Shown here: one piece after another, positions 1 to 5,960 of the stretch | Layout of the letters: every line of letters begins with the position of its first letter | Numbering within the stretch: the first letter of the stretch is position 1 | Assembly (NCBI GenBank): GCA_003248845.1 | Contig: QFPD01000048.1 | Coordinates: 1 to 9,551 of the forward strand | Direction of reading: 5' to 3' | From: Microbacterium sp. | Lineage (GTDB): Bacteria; Actinomycetota; Actinomycetes; Actinomycetales; Microbacteriaceae | Length of the DNA: 9,551 nucleotides | Notes under the pieces: generated by a model | Seen by the model: only the letters and a program-made list of their open reading frames with translations | What the model was told of the DNA's origin: nothing | The model's database searches: none | Position numbers and translations under genes: made by a program

Positions 1-768
1 CGCTACCCCGACGGCCTCGTGAACCAGGGCATTTCGGCCGAGCTCATCGCGGCGAAGTGGGGCTTCTCGCGCGCCCAGCTCGATGACTTCTCCGCCCAGT
101 CGCACGCGTGGGCGTCGGCCGCTGAGCGCGACGGGCTGTTCGCCGATGAGATCGTCCCGATCCCCGTGACGGATGCCGCCGGCGGCACCCGCGCGCACAC
201 GGTCGATGAGACCGTGCGCGGGGCGACCACGGCAGAGGGACTCGGAGCGCTCCACCCGTCGTTCTACAGCGAGACGTACGCCGAGCGGTTCCCGCAGATC
301 ACGTGGGCGATCACGCCCGGCAACTCGTCTCCGCTCACCGACGGCGCCTCGGCCGCGCTCATCATGTCGGCGGAGAAGGCGAAAGCGCTGGGCCTGACCC
401 CGCGCGCCCGCTTCACCTCTTTCTCGGTCGTCGGCGACGACCCGCTGTACATGCTCACGGGACCCATCCCGGCGACGGAGAGGGTCCTCGCCCGCACGGG
501 CCTGACGATCGGCGACATCGACGCCTTCGAGGTCAACGAAGCGTTCGCCCCCGTCCCGCTGGCCTGGCTCGCCGAGACCGGCGCCGACCCCGCGAAGCTC
601 AATCCCCGCGGCGGCGCGATCGCCCTCGGGCACGCGCTGGGATCGTCGGGAACACGGCTGCTCGCGACGCTCGTGAACGAACTCGAGGCGACCGGCGGGC
701 GGTACGGCCTCCAGACGATGTGCGAAGGCGCGGGCATGGCCAACGCCACCCTCATCGAAAGGATCTGA
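1..768 (+). CDS. Thiolase family protein (acetyl-CoA acyltransferase), C-terminal part
   Basis: This is the last 255 codons of a thiolase; the reading frame is open from base 1, so the start and the N-terminal nucleophilic cysteine lie outside the window. Thiolases of about 390-400 residues cleave 3-ketoacyl-CoA with free CoA (beta-oxidation) or condense acyl-CoAs in the reverse direction, in the cytosol. Visible family motifs, numbered in this fragment, are NEAF near residues 179-182, GGAIALGHALG with catalytic His211, and the CxGxG motif (CEGAG) with Cys241, the general base. The usual GHP is GHA here, which I recall in related actinobacterial thiolases. The sequence style recalls FadA5/FadA6-like degradative thiolases more than biosynthetic ones, but the substrate cannot be read from sequence. 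The ABC exporter starts 41 nt downstream with its own apparent promoter, so the thiolase probably belongs to an operon extending upstream of the window. Confidence 0.93.
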   Translation, partial: RYPDGLVNQGISAELIAAKWGFSRAQLDDFSAQSHAWASAAERDGLFADEIVPIPVTDAAGGTRAHTVDETVRGATTAEGLGALHPSFYSETYAERFPQITWAITPGNSSPLTDGASAALIMSAEKAKALGLTPRARFTSFSVVGDDPLYMLTGPIPATERVLARTGLTIGDIDAFEVNEAFAPVPLAWLAETGADPAKLNPRGGAIALGHALGSSGTRLLATLVNELEATGGRYGLQTMCEGAGMANATLIERI

Positions 769-796
769 GAACGCCCCGATCGGCGCCGCGGCGGCG

Positions 797-802
797 TATC
801 GT
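797..802 (+). promoter_or_regulatory. Putative -10 box (TATCGT) of the ABC exporter operon, leaderless layout
   Basis: TATCGT fits the actinobacterial -10 consensus TANNNT. It is followed by 7 nt (CGGCGGC) and then the ATG at 810, so transcription is expected to start on or next to the start codon. No convincing -35 is seen 16-18 nt upstream, where the sequence is GC-only. The same layout recurs before rnhA, the aldo/keto reductase and treS. Confidence 0.5.
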
Positions 803-809
803 CGGCGGC

Positions 810-1733
810 ATGACGAGCGTCATCCGCACGAGTGCGCTGCGCAAGCTCTACGGCCGGGTCCACGCGCTCGACGGACTCGACCTCAGCGTCGAGGCCGGGC
901 AGGTGCACGGCTTCCTCGGTCCGAACGGCGCGGGGAAATCGACGACGATCCGAATCCTCCTGGGACTCGCCCGCGCGACGAGCGGGGAAGCGCAGGTCTT
1001 CGACGCCGATCCCTGGCGTGATGCGCCCGAGCTGCACCGCCGTCTCGCCTACGTACCGGGTGATGTGAGCCTCTGGCCGAACATCTCCGGCGGGGAGGCG
1101 ATCGACCTGCTCAGTCGCTTGCGCGGCGGTGGCCGCGGTACGGACTACGCGGCGTTCGTGCGGCGCCTGAACGATGCGTTCCAGTTCGACCCCCGCAAGA
1201 AGGGCCGGGCGTATTCGAAAGGCAATCGCCAGAAGGTCGCACTCATTGCCGCGTTCGCCGTCCCCGCCGACCTCTACATCCTCGACGAGCCGACCAGCGG
1301 GCTCGACCCGCTCATGGAGGTCGTCTTCCGCGCTGAGATCGAGCGGGTGCGCGCCGCCGGCGCGACGGTTCTGCTGTCGAGCCACATCCTTTCCGAAGTC
1401 GAGTTGCTGTGCGATCGCGTCTCGATCATCCGCGCCGGGCGGATCGTCGAGTCGGGGACCCTCGCCGACATGCGCCACCTCACCCGCACCGAGGTCTCCT
1501 TCGTCGCGACACCGACGGCGACCGTCCCCGCCGCGGAAACGCTCCCGGGCGCTGCCGATGTCGTCGAGGATGCCGGGCGCATCAGCTTCACTCTCCCGAG
1601 CGACGCGGTCGCGGCATCTCTGTCTCGTCTCGGCGCGCTCGGTGTGGAGGGCCTGCGGATCGCGCCCCCCTCGCTCGAGGAGCTGTTCCTGCGGCACTAT
1701 GGCAACCCCGCCGGCGATCGCATCGAGCGATGA
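810..1733 (+). CDS. ABC transporter ATP-binding protein (DrrA/BcrA-like drug exporter type)
   Basis: The 307-residue product is the cytosolic ATPase that powers the permease encoded immediately downstream. All nucleotide-binding motifs are visible: Walker A GPNGAGKST at 37-45, signature YSKGNRQ at 135-141 in place of LSGGQ, Walker B with LYILDEP at 155-161, D-loop SGLD at 163-166 and switch His192. The Q-loop region reads YVPGDVSLWPN (81-91), with Gly84 where Gln is usual, as I recall for this exporter subfamily. The roughly 110-residue tail ends in SLEELFLRHYG, typical of DrrA-like proteins. ATG 810 is chosen because the family's N-terminus aligns there, although the frame stays open upstream inside the thiolase. 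The stop overlaps the permease start as ATGA, indicating translational coupling. The likely role is export of a drug, lipid or other hydrophobic compound; the substrate is unknown. Confidence 0.95.
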   Translation: MTSVIRTSALRKLYGRVHALDGLDLSVEAGQVHGFLGPNGAGKSTTIRILLGLARATSGEAQVFDADPWRDAPELHRRLAYVPGDVSLWPNISGGEAIDLLSRLRGGGRGTDYAAFVRRLNDAFQFDPRKKGRAYSKGNRQKVALIAAFAVPADLYILDEPTSGLDPLMEVVFRAEIERVRAAGATVLLSSHILSEVELLCDRVSIIRAGRIVESGTLADMRHLTRTEVSFVATPTATVPAAETLPGAADVVEDAGRISFTLPSDAVAASLSRLGALGVEGLRIAPPSLEELFLRHYGNPAGDRIER

Positions 1734-3349
1734 GCATCGTCCGGGACCTGTGGCGCCAGCGTCTGCGGCGTGATGCGGTGCAGCTCATCCTCTGGATCGG
1801 CGGTACCGCGGCGCTCGCGGCATCCGGCTTCGCGGGCGTCGTCACGTCGTACGGCGGCGAGCAGGAGCGCGTCGCGCTGCTCGCGACGGTGATGGCGAAC
1901 CCCGTCATCCTGCTCTTCCGGGGCCTGCCCTCCGGTGCGGGCGAATCGCAGATGGTCGTGTTCCTGCTCCTGCCGTGGCTGCTGCTGCTCGCCGCGCTCA
2001 TGAGCTCCTTCCTCGCGGTGCGGCACACCCGCGGCGACGAGGACGACGGCCGCCTCGAGCTCCTTTCGGCGACACCGGCGGGACGACGGATGCCGCTGCT
2101 CGCGACCGTGCTCCATGGGGCGGGCGCGAACATCGCCCTCGGCGCTCTCGTCGCCGCCGCGTTCGTCGCGAACAGCGCGGCCGTGGTCGGGTCTGCACTC
2201 GTCGGCGCCTCGTGCGCGTTCGTCGGCATCGTCTTCCTGGGGGTCGGACTCGTTGCCGCGCAACTCATGCCGACGGCGCGCGGCGCCAACGCGGTCGCAG
2301 TGTGGATCCTCGTGGTCACGTTCGTCCTCGCGGGCATCGGCAACGCGCTGGGCACCCCGAACAGCGATCTCACCCGCATGCAGAGCTCGTGGCCGACCTG
2401 GCTGTCGCCGTTCGGCTGGGCGGAGAACGTGCGCGCTTTCGACGCCGACGCGGCAGGCCCGCTCGCGCTCCTCGCCGTCGCAGCAGCGGCGTCCCTCATC
2501 GCCGCCGCCGTGCTCCAGTCGCGGCGCGACATCGGTGCATCGTTCGTCGCCGAACCCACCGGGCGGGCGCGGGCACGCGCCGAATTCGGCTCGAACTTCG
2601 CACTGGTCGCACGCCAGTCGAGCGCATCGCTCGTCGGCTGGGTCGTCGCCGGACTGCTCGCCGGAGCGCTCGCCACGTCGCTCGGCGCGGTCGCGAACCA
2701 AATCGGGGGACAGAACCCCGCCGTCGCCGACGTGCTCGACAACCTCGCCGGTCATGGCGACCTCGAGCGGGGCATCGTCGTCGTGTTCTTCGTCATGCTC
2801 GGCATCCTCGCCGCGTGCGCCGGGGTGCAGACCGCCGTCCGCGCGCGTCAGGACGAGGCGCGCGGTACCGCGGAGAGCGTGCTCGCGACCTCGATCTCGC
2901 GTGTGCGCTGGCTGACCGACTACCTCGTCGCTGCGGCGGCGGCCGCAGCGCTCGTCCTGATCGCCGGCATCGCGGGCGCCGCGGTCGGCGCACTCATGAC
3001 CGACGACACCGACACTCTCGTCCGCGACGCGGCGATCGCCGCCCTCGGCCAACTGCCGGCGGCGTGGGTGTTCGTCGGGCTCACCGCGCTCGTGTTCGTC
3101 CTCGCGCCCCGTCTGACGATCGCCGCGAGCTGGCTGCTCGTCGTCGTCGCCGCGATGATCGGGTTGTTCGGCCCGCTCTTCGGCCTGGCCCAGGCAGCGA
3201 CCGAGGCATCGCCGTTCGCGGCAGCGCCGACTCCGACAGCCGACGGCGTGGACGCCGGCGGGCTGTGGTGGATCGGCATCGTGCTCGTGGCGTCCGTCGC
3301 GGCATCCCTCGGTGTGATGCAGCGGCGTGAGCTCGCGCCGGCGGGATGA
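1730..3349 (+). CDS. ABC transporter permease, 12-helix exporter (polyketide-antibiotic exporter-like)
   Basis: This 539-residue integral membrane protein partners the ATPase upstream. By hydrophobicity I place about 12 membrane segments, near residues 17-38, 76-97, 125-147, 155-180, 186-207, 242-262, 300-322, 347-369, 398-420, 437-458, 462-487 and 511-529. It looks like two fused six-helix units. A cytoplasmic-loop motif D-E-x2-G-x2-E-x3-A-T-x3-R occurs at 103-119 and again at 375-391, and an SPF element occurs at 226-228 and 494-496. The architecture fits the family annotated as putative exporter of polyketide antibiotics (TnrB3-like, ABC-2 group). Start ATG 1730 overlaps the ATPase stop. 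No regulator or biosynthetic gene lies next to it, so self-resistance, antibiotic efflux or lipid export are all possible. The pairing is certain; the substrate is not. Confidence 0.93.
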   Translation: MSIVRDLWRQRLRRDAVQLILWIGGTAALAASGFAGVVTSYGGEQERVALLATVMANPVILLFRGLPSGAGESQMVVFLLLPWLLLLAALMSSFLAVRHTRGDEDDGRLELLSATPAGRRMPLLATVLHGAGANIALGALVAAAFVANSAAVVGSALVGASCAFVGIVFLGVGLVAAQLMPTARGANAVAVWILVVTFVLAGIGNALGTPNSDLTRMQSSWPTWLSPFGWAENVRAFDADAAGPLALLAVAAAASLIAAAVLQSRRDIGASFVAEPTGRARARAEFGSNFALVARQSSASLVGWVVAGLLAGALATSLGAVANQIGGQNPAVADVLDNLAGHGDLERGIVVVFFVMLGILAACAGVQTAVRARQDEARGTAESVLATSISRVRWLTDYLVAAAAAAALVLIAGIAGAAVGALMTDDTDTLVRDAAIAALGQLPAAWVFVGLTALVFVLAPRLTIAASWLLVVVAAMIGLFGPLFGLAQAATEASPFAAAPTPTADGVDAGGLWWIGIVLVASVAASLGVMQRRELAPAG

Positions 3350-3377
3350 GCGGGACGCCGGCACTGCGCGCATCGAC

Positions 3378-3383
3378 TACCGT
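3378..3383 (+). promoter_or_regulatory. Putative -10 box (TACCGT) of rnhA, leaderless layout
   Basis: TACCGT matches TANNNT and is followed by exactly 6 nt (CGAGGG) and the GTG start at 3390, putting the expected transcription start at the start codon. It lies in the 40-nt gap after the permease, so rnhA probably has its own promoter besides any read-through. No clear -35 is visible. The GAGGG next to the start is too close to serve as a normal Shine-Dalgarno. Confidence 0.5.
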
Positions 3384-3389
3384 CGAGGG

Positions 3390-3926
3390 GTGAGCGAGAC
3401 CCCCGACACCTACACCGTGGCCACCGACGGCGCTTGCAAGGGGAACCCCGGGCCGACCGGGTGGGCGTGGGTCGGCGAGGACGGCCAGTGGGCGGCGGGC
3501 GCGATCCCCGTCGGCACCAACAACATCGGCGAGCTGATGGGACTGCTGAAGGCGATCGAGGATCATGCCGGCACTGCGCACCTCGTTGTGCAGGCCGATT
3601 CGAAGTACGCCATCGACACGTACTCCTCATGGATGGATGCCCACCGCCGACGTGGCTGGAAGACATCGACCGGGGCTCCGACGAAGAACCGCGATCTGCT
3701 CGAGCAGCTCATCGCCGCGCGCGACGCGCGGCGGCAGGCGGGGTTGCCGGATGTGGTTCTCGAGCATGTCCGCGGCCACCGCGGCCACATCCTGAACGAG
3801 TGGGCAGACGAGCGCGCCGTGCGCGGTGCCGAGCACGCCGCGAAGGGTACGGCGAGCGCGTGGTCGAGCCTCGGCGGGCTGCACCCGATCCTCGACGTCA
3901 GCGCCGCGCCCGCGAGAAAACGCTGA
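3390..3926 (+). CDS. rnhA: Ribonuclease HI
   Basis: This 178-residue protein hydrolyses the RNA strand of RNA-DNA hybrids (R-loops, primer remnants) using two metal ions. The four catalytic carboxylates are visible: Asp13 in TDGACKGNPG, Glu48 in NNIGEL, Asp70 in QADSKYAID and Asp140 in NEWADE. His130 in VRGHRGH corresponds to the conserved mobile-loop histidine. Spacing closely matches Escherichia coli RNase HI, including a WKTSTGAPTKNRDLLEQL stretch in the substrate-binding part. The GTG at 3390 is preferred because the family fold starts a few residues later. The longer frame from 3327 would overlap the permease C-terminus and add a non-conserved arginine-rich leader. About 38 residues follow the last catalytic Asp, ending in a basic ARKR; the function of this tail is unknown. 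It lies alone between the exporter and a converging minus-strand group. Confidence 0.95.
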   Translation: MSETPDTYTVATDGACKGNPGPTGWAWVGEDGQWAAGAIPVGTNNIGELMGLLKAIEDHAGTAHLVVQADSKYAIDTYSSWMDAHRRRGWKTSTGAPTKNRDLLEQLIAARDARRQAGLPDVVLEHVRGHRGHILNEWADERAVRGAEHAAKGTASAWSSLGGLHPILDVSAAPARKR

Positions 3927-3958
3927 CCGCGCCCCGCGCCCCGGCGCTCGACACCGCA

Positions 3959-4321
3959 CTACACCCCGGTGCTGCCCTCGAACAGTCCGATGTGGTTGCC
4001 GTCGGGATCGACGATCACGGCCCACCAGCTCGTGTCGGTGATGGGCTGCTTCGCCATCGCGACGGTCGCACCCGCCGCCTCGGCCTTGACGACCGTCTCG
4101 TCGATCGAGTCGACCTCGACGTACGACCGGGGCTGAGTGAATCCGTCACCGCGCGGCGCGAGCCCGCCGCCCGAGATGCCGTTCGGGGCCGACCACATGG
4201 GGTAGCCCTCGAAGCCCGGCATCTCGGCGATCTGCCAGCCGAACAGGTCGGAGTAGAACCCGGCGGCCTTCGTCAGATCGGACACCGGGATATCGATGTG
4301 GGTGATGTCTCCATGCGCCAT
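3959..4321 (-). CDS. VOC-superfamily (glyoxalase/bleomycin-resistance-like) protein
   Basis: This 120-residue cytosolic protein has the two tandem beta-alpha-beta-beta-beta modules of the vicinal oxygen chelate fold. The first spans roughly residues 5-58 (ITHIDIPVSDLTKAAGFY, then FGW) and the second roughly 65-118 (SYVEVDSIDETVVKAEAAGA, ending in VDPDGNHIGLFE). His8 and Glu115 sit where metal ligands occur in glyoxalase I, but the start of the second module has Tyr68 where a ligand histidine would be expected. Metal use and lactoylglutathione lyase activity are therefore doubtful. The family covers lyases, dioxygenases and binding proteins, and I cannot name a substrate. ATG 4321 is supported by GGGAG on the minus strand at a spacing of 5 nt. 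It follows the NUDIX gene by 56 nt and converges with rnhA across a 32-nt gap. Confidence 0.88.
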   Translation of the reverse strand: MAHGDITHIDIPVSDLTKAAGFYSDLFGWQIAEMPGFEGYPMWSAPNGISGGGLAPRGDGFTQPRSYVEVDSIDETVVKAEAAGATVAMAKQPITDTSWWAVIVDPDGNHIGLFEGSTGV

Positions 4322-4326
4322 GGTGG

Positions 4327-4347
4327 CTCCCTTCGCCGGCCACAGTA
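4327..4347 (-). promoter_or_regulatory. Putative -10 box (TACTGT) and Shine-Dalgarno (GGGAG) of the VOC gene
   Basis: Reading the minus strand, TACTGT (4342-4347) fits TANNNT, and GGGAG (4327-4331) stands 5 nt before the ATG. Transcription from this box would give a short leader of about 13 nt carrying the ribosome-binding site. The gene could thus be expressed apart from the NUDIX gene, though read-through is equally possible. No -35 is recognisable. The Shine-Dalgarno is more certain than the -10. Confidence 0.45.
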
Positions 4348-4377
4348 TCCGCCGCCGTCAGCACGCTCGCAAGAGGG

Positions 4378-4860
4378 TCAGGATGCCGCGATCAGCTCTT
4401 CCAGCTTGGCGACGGCGGCTCGCTGGCCTGCCACCAGGCGCGTCCGAACCTGGGCGAGCGGCATCCATTCGACGCGATCGACCTCGGGGAACGACTGCCG
4501 GCGGCCCGAGCGCGGCGGCCATTCCAGCTCGAACTCGCCGAAGACGAAGTCTGCGTCCGTCGCCGCGAATCCCGAGCCGTCGGAGACGAAGACGGTCACA
4601 CGCTTGCCCGACGAGTAGGCAAAGGTACCGAGCTCGGCGTAGTCACCGGCGGGAGGGGCGACGCCGAGCTCTTCGCGGAACTCGCGTTTCGCGGCATCCA
4701 GCGCCCCCTCGACGGCCTCGTCGTATTCCCCCTTCGGAATGGACCAGGCGCCGGCGTCTTTCGTCGCCCAGAACGGCCCGCCCATGTGCGCGACGAGCGC
4801 CGACACCCCGCCGTCCGGATCGATCCGGTACAGCAGGATGCCGGCGCTCGTGACCGCCAT
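4378..4860 (-). CDS. NUDIX hydrolase (predicted NTP pyrophosphohydrolase)
   Basis: This 160-residue enzyme belongs to the Nudix family, which cleaves nucleoside diphosphates linked to another moiety using Mg2+ bound by the Nudix box. The N-terminal SAGILLYR and the HMGGPFWATKDAGAWSIPKGEYD stretch resemble the group annotated as predicted NTP pyrophosphohydrolase (COG4119-like). The box runs from Gly44 to Val67 with Glu51, Arg59, Glu60, Glu63, Glu64 and Gly66. All metal-binding positions are present, but six residues instead of five separate Gly44 from Glu51, and I checked this at the nucleotide level. Later WPPRSGRRQSFPEVDRVEWM is typical of the group. The ATG lies 7 nt after the aldo/keto reductase stop with no strong Shine-Dalgarno, which suggests translational coupling in one transcript. 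The substrate (diadenosine polyphosphate, NTP or other) is not determinable. Confidence 0.93.
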   Translation of the reverse strand: MAVTSAGILLYRIDPDGGVSALVAHMGGPFWATKDAGAWSIPKGEYDEAVEGALDAAKREFREELGVAPPAGDYAELGTFAYSSGKRVTVFVSDGSGFAATDADFVFGEFELEWPPRSGRRQSFPEVDRVEWMPLAQVRTRLVAGQRAAVAKLEELIAAS

Positions 4861-4867
4861 CGGCGGA

Positions 4868-5881
4868 TCAGGCCGGACGGCTCTTCGGCGATACCGTGTA
4901 CGTCTCGGCGCCGTCGGTCACCGCGACGCCGCTCAGCGCATCGTTGACCGCCTGGTAGGTGGCGTCGTCGAGCGTGATGTCGGATGCCTTGACGGTGTCC
5001 TCCAGCTGTTCGGGGCGCGACGCGCCCACGAGCGCCGCGGCGATGTTGGGGTTGTGCAGCACCCACGCGAGCGAGAGCTGCGGCACCGTGATGCCCGCGT
5101 CGGCGGCGATGGGCCCCAGCTTCTGCACGGCCGTGAGCACGTCGTCGTTCAAGAAGCGCTTGATGAAGTTCGCGCCGCTCTTCTCGTCGGTCGCCCGCGA
5201 CCCTTCCGGCACGGGCTGGCCGGGCAGGTACTTGCCGGTGAGCACCCCCTGCGCGAGCGGAGACCAGACGATCTGCGACATTCCGAGCTCTTCCGAGGTC
5301 GGGATCACCTTGTCTTCGATGACGCGCCACAGCGCGGAGTACTGCGGCTGGTTCGACACCAGCTGGAACCCGAGCTGCTGGGCGAGCGCATGCCCTTCGC
5401 GCAACTGCTCGGCCGTCCACTCGCTGACGCCGATGTAGAGCGCCTTGCCCTGACGCACGATGTCGGCGAACGCCTGCATCGTCTCCTCGAGAGGCGTCTC
5501 GTAGTCGTAGCGGTGCGCCTGATACAGGTCGACGTAGTCGAGCTCGAGGCGCTTCAGCGAGCCGTGGATGCCGTCCATGATGTGCTTGCGCGACAGGCCC
5601 GTATCGTTCGGGCCCTTCTTGCCGATCGGCCAGTAGACCTTCGTGAAGATCTCGAGGTTCGCGCGCTCCTGGCCCTTGAGAGCCTTCGCGAGTACGACCT
5701 CCGCCGCGGTGTTCGCGTAGGCATCGGCGGTGTCGAACGTCGTGATGCCGAGGTCGAGCGCCTTGTGCACCGTCGCGATCGCGGCGTCGTCACCGACCTG
5801 CGAGGCGTGCGTCACCCAGTTGCCGTAAGTGATCTCCGAGATCTTGAACCCGCTGTTGCCGAGGTACCGATAGTTGACCAT
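4868..5881 (-). CDS. Aldo/keto reductase (voltage-gated potassium channel beta-subunit-like)
   Basis: This 337-residue cytosolic TIM-barrel oxidoreductase should reduce aldehydes or ketones with NADPH. The catalytic tetrad is complete: Asp50, Tyr55 (TFDTADAY), Lys81 (FTKVYW) and His123 (DLYQAHRYD). The opening MVNYRYLGNSGFKIS, the LDYVDLYQAHR segment, YIGVSEWTAEQL and SNQPQYSALWR match the Kv-beta-like AKR group found widely in bacteria. The cofactor-binding end is visible as LVGASRPEQLEDTVKA. Start ATG 5881 fits the family N-terminus exactly. Length is normal and I see nothing broken. It is transcribed divergently from the maltokinase across 78 bp and leads the NUDIX gene by 7 nt. A link between the reductase and the NUDIX enzyme, for instance damaged-metabolite clean-up, is conceivable but unsupported beyond the shared transcript. 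Confidence 0.95.
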   Translation of the reverse strand: MVNYRYLGNSGFKISEITYGNWVTHASQVGDDAAIATVHKALDLGITTFDTADAYANTAAEVVLAKALKGQERANLEIFTKVYWPIGKKGPNDTGLSRKHIMDGIHGSLKRLELDYVDLYQAHRYDYETPLEETMQAFADIVRQGKALYIGVSEWTAEQLREGHALAQQLGFQLVSNQPQYSALWRVIEDKVIPTSEELGMSQIVWSPLAQGVLTGKYLPGQPVPEGSRATDEKSGANFIKRFLNDDVLTAVQKLGPIAADAGITVPQLSLAWVLHNPNIAAALVGASRPEQLEDTVKASDITLDDATYQAVNDALSGVAVTDGAETYTVSPKSRPA

Positions 5882-5887
5882 GTCTCC

Positions 5888-5893
5888 ACGCTA
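5888..5893 (-). promoter_or_regulatory. Putative -10 box (TAGCGT) of the aldo/keto reductase-NUDIX transcript, leaderless layout
   Basis: On the minus strand TAGCGT is followed by GGAGAC (6 nt) and the ATG at 5881. The same hexamer at the same distance precedes treS. The GGAG in between ends only 2 nt from the ATG, too near for a standard ribosome-binding site, so a leaderless mRNA is the simpler reading. No good -35 is seen. Confidence 0.55.
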
Positions 5894-5920
5894 CTCGCGC
5901 ACGAGAGGGTGCGGCGATGC

Positions 5921-5960
5921 CCCTTCCGTCCCGCCGCGGACGTTGGTAAAGGTGGAAGGG
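5921..5960. repeat. Nested inverted repeats at the maltokinase start
   Basis: The outer arms CCCTTCC (5921-5927) and GGAAGGG (5954-5960) are perfect reverse complements 26 nt apart. An inner pair CGTCC (5927-5931) and GGACG (5938-5942) is separated by 6 nt. The right outer arm touches the GTG start of the maltokinase. The arrangement could be an operator or an RNA fold covering the start, but arms this short also arise by chance in GC-rich DNA. Between the inner repeat and the start, TAAAGG (5947-5952) stands 7 nt before the GTG: a poor -10 match, or AAAGG as a Shine-Dalgarno. Confidence 0.3.

Noticed and set aside
264..1697. 477-residue open frame on the minus strand opposite the thiolase and ABC ATPase
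   Set aside because: It is Arg/Asp/Glu-rich low-complexity translation lying fully opposite two clear genes. Such frames are expected in GC-rich DNA, and no domain or motif is visible.
1697..3373. 558-residue minus-strand frame opposite the permease
   Set aside because: Its composition (His, Arg, Glu runs, no hydrophobic core) is that of a shadow frame, while the plus strand encodes a coherent 12-helix membrane protein.
3327..3389. Longer N-terminus for ribonuclease HI
   Set aside because: It would overlap the permease C-terminus and add an Arg-rich non-family leader; the GTG at 3390 fits both the fold and the TACCGT box.
3936..3947. GCGCC-CC-GGCGC palindrome between rnhA and the VOC gene as a bidirectional terminator
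   Set aside because: The loop is only 2 nt, there is no T-run on either side, and similar GC palindromes are common by chance here.
3959..5881. Aldo/keto reductase, NUDIX and VOC genes as a dedicated detoxification or defence system
   Set aside because: All three are common housekeeping-type families and only their closeness links them; nothing in the sequence shows a shared substrate or partner.
4739..5959. Long upstream extension of the maltokinase frame
   Set aside because: It runs antisense through the NUDIX and aldo/keto reductase genes. The maltokinase N-terminal cap begins only a few codons after GTG 5960.
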